From JBOHHR01 sp050740975 (lineage in GTDB: Bacteria; Pseudomonadota; Gammaproteobacteria; JBOHHR01), in assembly GCA_050740975.1 (NCBI GenBank), contig JBOIEE010000012.1, positions 1 through 11,748 on the forward strand: a DNA stretch of 11,748 bases. Reading direction: 5' to 3'. A model generated the notes under the pieces. The model was not told the DNA's origin and did not search any database. It saw only the letters and a list, made by a program, of their open reading frames with translations. The position numbers and the translations under genes were made by a program. Below, piece after piece: positions 1-6,199 of this stretch (positions are counted from its first letter, which is position 1; each line of letters starts with the position of its first letter).

Positions 1-119
1 ATGACACGCTCGCCGTCGAGCTCGTACATCAGCTCGTCGCCCTCGTGCAGATGCAGGGCAGCGCGCACTGGCTGCGGAATGGTGGTTTGCGCCTTGCTCG
101 TCAGTTTGCTGGTTATCAT
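1..119 (-). CDS. AbrB/MazE-like antitoxin, N-terminal part (runs off the left edge)
   Basis: Only the first 39 codons are inside the window. They read MITSKLTSKAQTTIPQPVRA followed by ALHLHEGDELMYELDGERV. This is the swapped-hairpin AbrB/SpoVT/MazE fold: the (K/S)-x-Q-(T/V)-T-I-P-x-x-(V/I)-R core is followed by a hydrophobic Leu, a G-D-E turn and the second beta strand. In this family the domain binds DNA as a dimer and the C-terminal tail, not seen here, wraps the toxin (often a PIN or MazF protein). The ATG at 119-117 has GGAG nine bases upstream and a good promoter beyond it. The partner toxin, if present, would lie to the left of the window. A stand-alone AbrB regulator is the alternative. 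Confidence 0.85.
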   Translation of the reverse strand, partial: MITSKLTSKAQTTIPQPVRAALHLHEGDELMYELDGERV

Positions 120-143
120 AAATCGCAGCTCCGAGTAGGAACT

Positions 144-160
144 TTCCTTACAGTAAGAAA
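144..160. promoter_or_regulatory. Near-palindromic operator candidate over the antitoxin -10 box
   Basis: TTCCTTACAGTAAGAAA is a palindrome centred on base 152, with seven of eight arm positions paired. It covers the -10 box of the antitoxin promoter. Two direct repeats, AACTTTCCTT (140-149) and AAATTTCCTT (158-167), lie 18 bases apart around it. AbrB/MazE antitoxins usually repress their own promoters through such symmetric AT-rich sites, so this is a reasonable autoregulatory operator. That role is inferred. Confidence 0.45.
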
Positions 161-178
161 TTTCCTTGGTTAAGTCAA
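150..178 (-). promoter_or_regulatory. Sigma70-type promoter of the AbrB-like antitoxin gene
   Basis: On the minus strand TTGACT (178-173) is followed after exactly 17 bases by TACTGT (155-150). The -35 matches consensus at five of six positions, and the -10 keeps the key T, A and final T. It lies about 30 bases upstream of the antitoxin ATG. Confidence 0.6.
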
Positions 179-205
179 CCGCTACTTGCCTACGGAGACC
201 CCTGT

Positions 206-358
206 ATGACGAGGTTCCCCCGTTACTCCCGGATCGCAGCGGGTGGATCGGCCAGCGCAACGAGTATCGTCCCGGGAAGCTCTCTTGGTAACCCCGCTGA
301 GCGTGTGCCGGAGATCGCACCCGATCACGCGCCCGTTATCGCGACTTTCGAGATCTAG
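206..358 (+). pseudogene. Possible C-terminal remnant of an endonuclease/exonuclease/phosphatase-family protein
   Basis: The frame ending at the TAG at 356-358 finishes with EIAPDHAPVIATFEI. This resembles the C-terminal signature of the EEP superfamily (exonuclease III, DNase I-like and sphingomyelinase-like proteins), where an S-D-H-x-P-V-x-A-x-F strand carries the catalytic Asp-His pair. Upstream in the same frame is RYSRIAAGGSASATSIVPGS, which could correspond to the 'R-x-D-x-I-x-x-S-G' strand of that family. There is no ribosome binding site, and the frame runs back into the antitoxin promoter region without other family motifs, so this would be a decayed scrap, not a gene. The match rests on about 15 residues and could be chance. 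Confidence 0.3.
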
Positions 359-637
359 AGCGAAGTGTGGGCATGACCATGCCGGCATCTAAAACGCGAG
401 CTGGGATTTGCCGAGACCTTCTTGGGAGGACGTGTCGATATATCCGGCTAGGGATGGAATTGCGCACGGTATAAGCATCGGACCGGCCTCGCGTTTAAGG
501 CCCGTCAGCCGGTGTCACCCAAACGGTTGAAGGGGCCGATGCGGTTGTGAATGTGGTAAGCCTTTTTATGTCGAGCGAGGCGATGCCACGTTCTAGGGAG
601 TACAAGTGGGGCACGGCACGATCAATATCCGCGCAGA
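359..637. other. Non-coding stretch downstream of thiC, nothing recognised
   Basis: Short frames are present on both strands, but none has a ribosome binding site or a recognisable domain. One minus-strand frame reads HIHNRIGPFNRLGDTG (about 548-501), which looks protein-like but matches no family I can name. I see no hairpin with a T-run that could serve as a thiC terminator. Confidence 0.4.
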
Positions 638-2506
638 CTAAAGCTCTCGGTACACATCCCCTCCCCTCGCACGAAACTCGCGCGCCTTTTCTTGCAGCCC
701 CGACTCCAGGGCGTCCTGTGGACTGGCTATGTTATGCGCTTTTGCGTAGTCACGTACTTCTTGGGATATCTTCATAGAACAGAACTGAGGACCGCACATA
801 GAACAAAAGTGCGCCAGCTTGTGCCCTTCTTTGGGCAGAGTCTCGTCGTGAAATTCCCGCGCCCGCTCGGGGTCTAGGCCGAGATTGAACTGGTCCTCCC
901 AGCGGAACTCAAAACGCGCGCGCGACAACGCGTTGTCGCGTAGCTGTGCCGCCGGGTGTCCTTTCCCGAGATCCGCCGCATGCGCCGCGATCTTATAAGC
1001 GATGATTCCCTCTTTCACATCTTCCCGGTTGGGAAGACCTAAGTGTTCCTTCGGAGTCACGTAACACAACATCGCTGTTCCATACCACGCGATCATGGCG
1101 GCTCCAATGGCGGATGTAATGTGGTCATAGCCCGGGGCAATATCGGTGGTCAATGGCCCTAGGGTATAAAAAGGAGCTTCCCAACACGCTTGCAACTCCT
1201 TTTCTACGTTCTCCCGTATCAAATGCATGGGGATGTGGCCCGGGCCTTCGATCATCACTTGGCAGTCATGGGCCCACGCCGTTTTGGTCAGCTCACCCAA
1301 AGTCGCAAGCTCCGCGAACTGCGCGTCATCGTTAGCGTCTGCGATTGAACCGGGACGCAGGCCGTCGCCGAGAGAAAAACTCACATCGTAGGCTTTCATG
1401 ATCGCGCAGATCTCCTCGAAGTGGCTATAGAGAAAGTTTTCCCTATGCTGCGCCAGACACCACTTGGCCATAATCGATCCGCCGCGCGATACGATCCCCG
1501 TCACGCGCTTTGCGGTCAGCGGAATGTATGCTAAACGCACCCCCGCATGAATGGTGAAATAATCTACGCCCTGTTCTGCCTGCTCGATTAAGGTATCGCG
1601 GAAGATCTCCCACGACAGTTCCTCCGCCTTCCCGTCCACCTTTTCCAGCGCCTGATAGATGGGGACCGTTCCGATAGGTACGGGGGAATTGCGTAGGATC
1701 CATTCGCGTGTTTGGTGAATGTGTCGGCCCGTGGATAAATCCATCACCGTGTCGGCGCCCCAGCGCACGGCCCAGATCATCTTGGTGACCTCTTCTTCTA
1801 TCGAGGAGGTCACCGCCGAGTTGCCGATATTGGCATTGACCTTGACCAAAAAATTACGCCCGATGATCATCGGCTCGAGCTCCGGGTGATTAATGTTTGC
1901 CGGTATGATAGCCCGCCCTCGCGCCACCTCATCGCGCACGAATTCCGGAGTCAGTTCCTTTGGGATCCTCGCCCCAAACGATACGCCCGCATGATGACTC
2001 AGCAAACTGGTGTCTGTTACCTCTTGCAGGCGCATGTTTTCCCTTAGCGCGACAAACTCCATCTCGGGGGTGATGATCCCCTTTTTCGCGTAATGCATTT
2101 GGGTCACGTTTTTGCCGGTTAGCGCTTGTCTAGGGCGTGGGGGCTGCGGAAACTGCAGCTCGCCAGAACGTTGGGCGTGTTGGTGTCCGAATTCAGATCT
2201 CGGACCGGGCAATTGCGTTGAATCACGGCGTTCCTCTATCCACACGCCGCGCAAAGCAGGAAGCCCTGTGCGACCATCCGCGTTAAAGTCGGGATCGGTG
2301 TAAGGTCCGGAGGTGTCGTAGACGGTGATCGGCGGATTGCTAAACGCCCCCGCCGCGTGCTTGCTCTGAGACTGCCGGATCTCGCGCATGGGCACTCGAA
2401 TATCCGGTCGGCGGCCAGTTACGTAGATCTTTTGGGAATTTGGAAACGGTTGAACGGGTTTAGCATTGCCCATCACCGGCGCCGACATTTCAGGAACTGC
2501 GTTCAT
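638..2506 (-). CDS. thiC: Phosphomethylpyrimidine synthase ThiC
   Basis: ThiC is the radical-SAM enzyme that rearranges aminoimidazole ribotide into hydroxymethylpyrimidine phosphate, the pyrimidine half of thiamine, in the cytoplasm. The 622 residues match the usual full length of about 600-640. The C-terminal CSMCGPQFC (C568, C571, C576) is the C-x2-C-x4-C cluster that binds the [4Fe-4S] centre. Other family stretches include NANIGNSAVTSSIEEEV, GADTVMDLSTG, SRGGSIMAKWCL, SLGDGLRPGSIADA and EGPGHIPMH. The ATG at 2506-2504 follows GAGGT by about seven bases. A TPP riboswitch lies in its leader, so expression should fall when thiamine pyrophosphate is plentiful. It is divergent from the methyltransferase gene. 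No damage is visible. Confidence 0.98.
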   Translation of the reverse strand: MNAVPEMSAPVMGNAKPVQPFPNSQKIYVTGRRPDIRVPMREIRQSQSKHAAGAFSNPPITVYDTSGPYTDPDFNADGRTGLPALRGVWIEERRDSTQLPGPRSEFGHQHAQRSGELQFPQPPRPRQALTGKNVTQMHYAKKGIITPEMEFVALRENMRLQEVTDTSLLSHHAGVSFGARIPKELTPEFVRDEVARGRAIIPANINHPELEPMIIGRNFLVKVNANIGNSAVTSSIEEEVTKMIWAVRWGADTVMDLSTGRHIHQTREWILRNSPVPIGTVPIYQALEKVDGKAEELSWEIFRDTLIEQAEQGVDYFTIHAGVRLAYIPLTAKRVTGIVSRGGSIMAKWCLAQHRENFLYSHFEEICAIMKAYDVSFSLGDGLRPGSIADANDDAQFAELATLGELTKTAWAHDCQVMIEGPGHIPMHLIRENVEKELQACWEAPFYTLGPLTTDIAPGYDHITSAIGAAMIAWYGTAMLCYVTPKEHLGLPNREDVKEGIIAYKIAAHAADLGKGHPAAQLRDNALSRARFEFRWEDQFNLGLDPERAREFHDETLPKEGHKLAHFCSMCGPQFCSMKISQEVRDYAKAHNIASPQDALESGLQEKAREFRARGGDVYREL

Positions 2507-2580
2507 TTCAATACCTCGTCCAGGAACTACGATTCAGACGAGCAGCCACCCACCTTAAAGGGTGCCCCGAGTTCGGCGAA

Positions 2581-2597
2581 GGAAGCGCGCCGCTTCC
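2581..2597 (-). promoter_or_regulatory. Riboswitch expression-platform hairpin competing with P1
   Basis: On the minus strand GGAAGCG-GCG-CGCTTCC forms a perfect seven-base-pair hairpin. Its 5' arm includes the 3' strand of aptamer helix P1, so the hairpin and the TPP-bound P1 cannot form together. There is no T-run after it, which argues against simple intrinsic termination and leaves translational or Rho-linked control. Downstream GGGGCACCC (2568-2560) could pair with the aptamer GGGGTGC, a second possible switch contact. The mechanism is inferred. Confidence 0.5.
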
Positions 2598-2676
2598 CTC
2601 CGCCGGTATTACCCGGGTCAGGTTCAAAGGGTGTTTCTCAGCCGTGCGCAGAAAAGCACAAGCACCCCTAGCTGCA
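2589..2676 (-). ncRNA. TPP riboswitch aptamer (THI box) in the thiC leader
   Basis: Read on the minus strand this contains all conserved TPP aptamer blocks in order: GGGGTGC, GGCTGAGA, CCCTTTGAACCTGA, then CGGGTAATACCGGCG and GAGGGA. The CTGAGA block contacts the pyrimidine of TPP and the GCG/TAATACC arm contacts the pyrophosphate. A short closing P1 helix can form between GCAGCT (2675-2670) and AGCGGC (2594-2589) with one mismatch. The aptamer ends about 80 bases before the thiC ATG, leaving room for an expression platform. Confidence 0.97.
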
Positions 2677-2690
2677 TTTACGATAGTAAC

Positions 2691-2696
2691 ACTATA
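2691..2696 (-). promoter_or_regulatory. thiC: Candidate -10 box for thiC
   Basis: TATAGT on the minus strand (five of six to consensus) would start transcription near 2684, just ahead of the riboswitch at 2676. I see no good -35 box at 16-18 bases, so the call rests on position and the -10 alone. Confidence 0.4.
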
Positions 2697-2698
2697 AT
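2693..2698 (+). promoter_or_regulatory. Candidate -10 box for the methyltransferase-tolC gene run
   Basis: A perfect TATAAT sits 53 bases upstream of the methyltransferase ATG. It overlaps the thiC -10 candidate on the other strand because the sequence is nearly symmetric. No convincing -35 is visible at the right spacing, so an activator or a weak promoter is possible. Confidence 0.4.
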
Positions 2699-2750
2699 AC
2701 ACCGTCCTTGCGGGACCCCGTACGATGTATTCATCGAAAGTAGTCCGCAG

Positions 2751-3404
2751 ATGAATTTTGAACAAGCACGGTTCAACATGATCGAGCAGCAGATCCGGCC
2801 CTGGGAAGTTCTGGACCAACGGGTGCTCAATCAAATCGCAGAAATCCCGCGGGAAGAGTTTGTGCCGCAGCAATTTCGTAAGCTGGCGTTTTCCGACACC
2901 CAGATCCCCCTGGAACACGGCGAGGTGATGATGGCGCCTAAGCTTGAGGCGCGAATGGTGCAAGCGCTTCGCCTTCAGCCGGATGATATAACCTTGGAAA
3001 TAGGCACTGGCAGCGGTTACCTAACTGCTTTGTTAGCGAGCTTAAGCAAGCAGGTTCTCAGCATCGAGCTCTATCGCGATTTTACCCAAAGTGCTGCACA
3101 GAAACTGGTGCGGCTCTCGATAAGTAATGTGAGCCTGATCACCACCGATGGGATCCGCGGATGGGAAAAAGGGGCCCCTTACGATGCTATTGCCGTCACC
3201 GGCTCGGTGCCATTGTTCAGTGGGCACTTCCAGCGCCAGCTCAAGCTGGGAGGGCGCTTGTTCTTGATCGTGGGGCAAGCGCCTATTATGGAGGCGCGCC
3301 TTATCACGCGCATGAGCGAAAACGAGTGGCGTAGCGAGCCGCTGTTCGAGACCGACATCCGGTCCCTGGTTGGGGCACCGACCCCAGAACGATTTGTTTT
3401 CTAA
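2751..3404 (+). CDS. Protein-L-isoaspartate O-methyltransferase-like SAM methyltransferase
   Basis: This is a 217-residue class I SAM-dependent methyltransferase of the Pcm family. Motif I is LEIGTGSGYL (82-91), the acidic ribose-binding residue is E106 in LSIEL, D133-G134 precede motif II, and QLKLGGRLFLIVG (163-175) is the usual Pcm C-terminal strand. True Pcm enzymes methylate isoaspartate in damaged proteins. Here the segment around GEVMMAPKLEARMVQAL (58-74) lacks the usual serine-containing substrate motif, so the substrate is uncertain. The frame is open further upstream, but that part overlaps the riboswitch. The ATG at 2751 starts MNFEQARFNMIEQQIRPWEV, a typical family N-terminus. It heads a run with the rhodanese gene, which starts three bases after its stop. 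Confidence 0.88.
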   Translation: MNFEQARFNMIEQQIRPWEVLDQRVLNQIAEIPREEFVPQQFRKLAFSDTQIPLEHGEVMMAPKLEARMVQALRLQPDDITLEIGTGSGYLTALLASLSKQVLSIELYRDFTQSAAQKLVRLSISNVSLITTDGIRGWEKGAPYDAIAVTGSVPLFSGHFQRQLKLGGRLFLIVGQAPIMEARLITRMSENEWRSEPLFETDIRSLVGAPTPERFVF

Positions 3405-3407
3405 GCC

Positions 3408-3731
3408 ATGGCCCGATCCCTCTCACCGTCGGAACTAAAGGAGCAACTGAGCGGGAGCCGTGGGTTGCCCTTGCTTTTGGATGTTAGGGAGGACTGGGAA
3501 TACCAAATCTGCGCCATAGAAGGGAGCCGTAACCATCCCGTGTCGCAAGTGCCGGCGCTGCTCCAAGAGCTGGACCCCAATACCCGTACGGTAGTCATCT
3601 GCCATCACGGGATACGCAGTCAGCACGTCGCCGAGTTCCTGGAGCGCTCCGGCTTTAGCGACGTGTGTAACCTTGAGGGCGGAATCGATGCGTGGGCGCG
3701 GGAGATCGATCCGCAAATGCCTACGTATTAA
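3408..3731 (+). CDS. Single-domain rhodanese-like sulfurtransferase
   Basis: The 107 residues form one rhodanese domain. LLLDVREDWEYQICAIEGS (22-40) is the N-terminal signature. The active-site loop starts at C65 in CHHGIRSQ, so the persulfide-carrying cysteine is present, and NLEGGIDAW (88-96) is the C-terminal signature. Such proteins move sulfane sulfur between donors and acceptors in the cytoplasm; the partner here is unknown. The start codon follows the methyltransferase stop by three bases with no good ribosome binding site, suggesting translational coupling. The order methyltransferase, rhodanese, TolC is, from general knowledge, recurrent in proteobacteria. Confidence 0.93.
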   Translation: MARSLSPSELKEQLSGSRGLPLLLDVREDWEYQICAIEGSRNHPVSQVPALLQELDPNTRTVVICHHGIRSQHVAEFLERSGFSDVCNLEGGIDAWAREIDPQMPTY

Positions 3732-3750
3732 GACAAAAAGGGACTTGAAG

Positions 3751-5115
3751 ATGGCTAAAAGTCCCCTCGCGATATTCGCGTTCGTTATACTTGTGCTCGT
3801 TCAGGGCTCTGCGCGAGCGGAGGAGGACTTGCTGGACGTTTACCGCCTTGCGCTGGCCGAAGATCCACGCTTCAAGCAAGTGGGATCCGCAAAACGCGCC
3901 CTGGAAGAATCGCGCAAACAGGCTCGCTCCCAATTGCTCTTGCCCAGGCTTAATTTTGAGGCCAACGTTACCAAGAACTATGAAGACATCACGCTTCCCG
4001 CCGACGAATTTGGCCAGGGGGGGAGTCAGGATTTTACCAGTCGCCTCTACCGGCTAAACCTTACCCAACCCCTGTTTCATTACGATCGCTACGTTGCGCT
4101 AAAACAAGCGGACAAGCGCGTTAGGCAGTCGGCACTGGAAGTGGACGCCGCTCATCAAGACCTCATGATCCGGGTGGCGGAGAGGTATATTGCGGTGCTG
4201 GCGGCTGAGGACAACCTTGTTTTCTCGCGTGCGGAAACAGCCGCCCTGAAAAGGCAACTAGAGCAATCGAATGAGCGTTTCGAGGTGGGTCTGATCGCGA
4301 TCACGGACGTACAAGAAGCTCAAGCGGGTTATGATCTGGCGCGGGCCGATGAGATACAAGCAGGCAATGGGTTGGATAAAGCCTTGGAAGCGCTGCGTGA
4401 GATCACCAGCGCCTATCACAGGGAGTTAGCTGGCTTGGGGGATCAAATGCCGCTGGTAAGACCTGATCCCCCGGAAATCGACAGTTGGGCGCGTCTAGCC
4501 CATAGTCAAAATCTACGTTTGAACGCCGAAAAGATTGCTGTGGAACTGGCAAAAGCCGAGATCACGCGTGAGACCAGCGCTCATCTGCCCACCCTGGATC
4601 TGGTCGGCACCTATGGCGAAGATGAGCGCGGTGGCCGTTTCGGGCTGACGAACATCGATGCGACGACGATTGGCGTGCAGGTGAACGTGCCTTTATTCGA
4701 GGGCGGCCAGGTCAATTCGCGCACCCAAGAAGCAGCGTATCGCTACCAAGAGACGGCTGAACGGTTCGAACAACAACGCCGTGCCGTGGAGCGCCAGTCT
4801 CGTGACGCGTTCCTTGGGGTATTAACAGGGATCAGCCGGGTGCACGCGCTAAAGCAAGCGCTTGCCTCCAGCGAAACCGCCGCCAAGGCCACCCAGGCGG
4901 GGTACTCCGTTGGTACCCGCACCGCCGTGGATGTGGTCAATTCGGAGCGTGACCTGCTGCGGGCGCGACGCGACTATTCCCAGACACGCTATGACTACAT
5001 GCTAAATAGCTTGCGTCTTAAACACGCAGCGGGGACCCTTTCGCCGGAGGAGTTAGCGGTGGTAAATGACTGGTTCACGGGCGAAGCTAAGCGGGCCACA
5101 GATAATGAATTTTGA
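3751..5115 (+). CDS. tolC: TolC-family outer-membrane efflux channel
   Basis: TolC trimers form an outer-membrane barrel with a periplasmic alpha-helical tunnel that connects to inner-membrane efflux pumps and type I secretion systems. The product is 454 residues with a signal peptide, MAKSPLAIFAFVILVLVQGS ending ARA before EEDLLDVYRLALAEDPRF, which is the classic mature start. Two structural repeats are visible: LTQPLFHYDRYVALKQADKR in the first half and VNVPLFEGGQVNSRTQEA in the second, each followed by long coiled-coil helices. YSVGTRTAVDVVNSERDLLR is the signature of the second repeat. The ATG at 3751 is preceded by AAGGGA seven bases upstream; earlier in-frame codons overlap the rhodanese gene. 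No pump genes are seen nearby, so it may serve several partners. Confidence 0.95.
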   Translation: MAKSPLAIFAFVILVLVQGSARAEEDLLDVYRLALAEDPRFKQVGSAKRALEESRKQARSQLLLPRLNFEANVTKNYEDITLPADEFGQGGSQDFTSRLYRLNLTQPLFHYDRYVALKQADKRVRQSALEVDAAHQDLMIRVAERYIAVLAAEDNLVFSRAETAALKRQLEQSNERFEVGLIAITDVQEAQAGYDLARADEIQAGNGLDKALEALREITSAYHRELAGLGDQMPLVRPDPPEIDSWARLAHSQNLRLNAEKIAVELAKAEITRETSAHLPTLDLVGTYGEDERGGRFGLTNIDATTIGVQVNVPLFEGGQVNSRTQEAAYRYQETAERFEQQRRAVERQSRDAFLGVLTGISRVHALKQALASSETAAKATQAGYSVGTRTAVDVVNSERDLLRARRDYSQTRYDYMLNSLRLKHAAGTLSPEELAVVNDWFTGEAKRATDNEF

Positions 5116-5130
5116 GGAAGAGGACGAGTG

Positions 5131-5706
5131 ATGAAAAATCAGGTGGCCGCTAAATTGACCTGTGAGGCGGCCAAAAGCCAATTAGTCGTAATCGACATTC
5201 AGATTAAGCTGGGCGAAGTAATGCCAGCGAAAGTGTTGACCCGCGTGGTGCAAAACACGCGCTTGTTGCTCAATGCGGCGCAGAAGCTTGCCATACCGGT
5301 GCTGGCAACCGAACAGTATCCCGCCGGCCTCGGCCCTATGCTGCCAGAGATCGTGCAGCGGCTGCCTGATGATACCCGTCGATTCGAGAAGACGTGTTTC
5401 GCTTGCACCGGTGTGGCTGCCTTTTTGGCGGAGTTGCAACAGAGTGCCCGCCCCCAGGTGATCCTTACCGGTATGGAGGCTCATGTATGCGTCTTGCAAA
5501 CGGCTATGGACTTGCACCAAAGGGGATATCAAGTTTTCACCGCTGGTGATGCGATTTGTTCGCGTCGGTTAGAGAACTACCAGAACGCCTTGGAACGTAT
5601 GCAGCAGTGTGGCGTTGTGGTTACGGGGGCGGAATCGGTCGTATTCGAATGGTTGGGCGATGCTCGCCACCAGCACTTTAAAGAAATCGTTGCGATGCTG
5701 CGGTGA
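5131..5706 (+). CDS. Isochorismatase-family cysteine hydrolase
   Basis: The 191-residue protein has the isochorismatase/nicotinamidase fold. The catalytic triad is readable: D22 in LVVIDIQ, K87 in FEKTCF and the nucleophile C120 in GMEAHVCVLQTAMDL. ATEQYPAGLGP (59-69) matches YcaC-like members. The family hydrolyses amides or vinyl ethers; the exact substrate cannot be read from sequence, and no metal-ligand cluster typical of nicotinamidases stands out. The ATG at 5131 has AGGA six bases upstream; a GTG just before it (5128) is less likely. It starts 15 bases after the tolC stop, so it is probably co-transcribed. A strong hairpin overlaps its stop codon. Confidence 0.92.
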   Translation: MKNQVAAKLTCEAAKSQLVVIDIQIKLGEVMPAKVLTRVVQNTRLLLNAAQKLAIPVLATEQYPAGLGPMLPEIVQRLPDDTRRFEKTCFACTGVAAFLAELQQSARPQVILTGMEAHVCVLQTAMDLHQRGYQVFTAGDAICSRRLENYQNALERMQQCGVVVTGAESVVFEWLGDARHQHFKEIVAMLR

Positions 5707-5742
5707 TAGGTGGCGGAGTAAGCACCGACTCGCACCTATCAC
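5703..5742 (+). terminator. Strong hairpin overlapping the stop of the isochorismatase-family gene
   Basis: GTGATAGGTG (5703-5712) and CACCTATCAC (5733-5742) are perfect ten-base inverted repeats. Inside them GAGT and ACTC can extend the stem after a small internal loop. The stop codon TGA is inside the left arm. There is no T-run afterwards, so this may be a Rho-assisted end, a 3'-protecting stem, or the edge of a rearrangement. It lies where the four-gene run meets the decayed region. Confidence 0.5.
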
Positions 5743-5746
5743 AGGG

Positions 5747-6067
5747 GATCACCCTTAGCGGCCCATCGTTCGTCGGATCCGCGCTTATTTGCGATAAGAC
5801 CCGTTCCAGCGGTAGGGCCTCAAAGACAAGCTTTCCCGTGCGCCAGGCGGTGACAGCCTCGAGATTGGCCGGACCGAAACTGGCGACAGCGCCGGTATCG
5901 CGGTAGCTCAACCGCTGCCTCACGTCGAGATGGTGCGCGATCGCAAGGGATTTCACGGTCTCTGATCCCGAGCTGGCAGTGCGTGGGGCGCGTGCCCGCG
6001 CCAACTCATTCGCCGAAGTTAGCGCCGTTGAATGATTCGATGTTGCTTTCCTAAGTTCGATAGTTTT
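5747..6067 (-). pseudogene. FecR-like anti-sigma regulator, C-terminal remnant
   Basis: A minus-strand frame contains LDVRQRLSYRDTGAV, then EAVTAWRTGKLVFEALPLER, then VLSQISADPTNDGPLRV. This resembles the junction seen in FecR proteins: the end of the periplasmic FecR domain (G-Q-R-L-x-Y) followed by the C-terminal 'A-W-R-x-G-x-L-V-F-x-x-x-P-L-x-x-V-L' segment. FecR proteins pass the ferric-siderophore signal from a TonB receptor to an ECF sigma factor. Here the frame is open only from 6067, and the transmembrane and most FecR-domain sequence is missing. After PLRV the frame goes into unrelated sequence and the hairpin at 5703-5742. No sigma factor or receptor gene is nearby. The match covers about 60 residues. 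Confidence 0.5.
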
Positions 6068-6072
6068 CTAGA

Positions 6073-6114
6073 TCAGACCTCGTGTCGTGCATTACGCCTG
6101 CCCGTATCCTGGTG
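6073..6114 (-). pseudogene. Echo of a RAYT transposase C-terminus
   Basis: Bases 6084-6113 match 8203-8232, the end of the intact RAYT gene, at 26 of 30 positions. The frame here reads HQDTGRRNARHEV then stop, against NQEMGRRNA then stop in the intact gene; the TGA there is CGA here. No similarity is seen further upstream. It is probably the last trace of an older RAYT copy. Confidence 0.5.
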
Positions 6115-6199
6115 GCGCCCGCGGCCACGCTTCCCACCCAGCCCAAGGCGAATTCCGTCCGGACTACCACTAAACGGTGTCCGCCCGCCGTTAAGCCGA

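Noticed and set aside
2562..2750. Upstream extension of the methyltransferase frame (63 extra codons)
   Set aside because: It overlaps the TPP riboswitch in antisense and adds no family sequence; ATG 2751 begins the typical N-terminus.
2508..2963. Minus-strand 151-codon frame across the thiC leader and methyltransferase
   Set aside because: It is antisense to the methyltransferase and includes the riboswitch; no domain is visible.
3673..3750. Longer TolC start inside the rhodanese gene
   Set aside because: The ATG at 3751 has a ribosome binding site and starts a proper signal peptide; the extension would hide it behind charged residues.
5182..5532. Minus-strand 116-codon frame inside the isochorismatase-family gene
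   Set aside because: Shadow of a well-supported gene, with no ribosome binding site or family signature.
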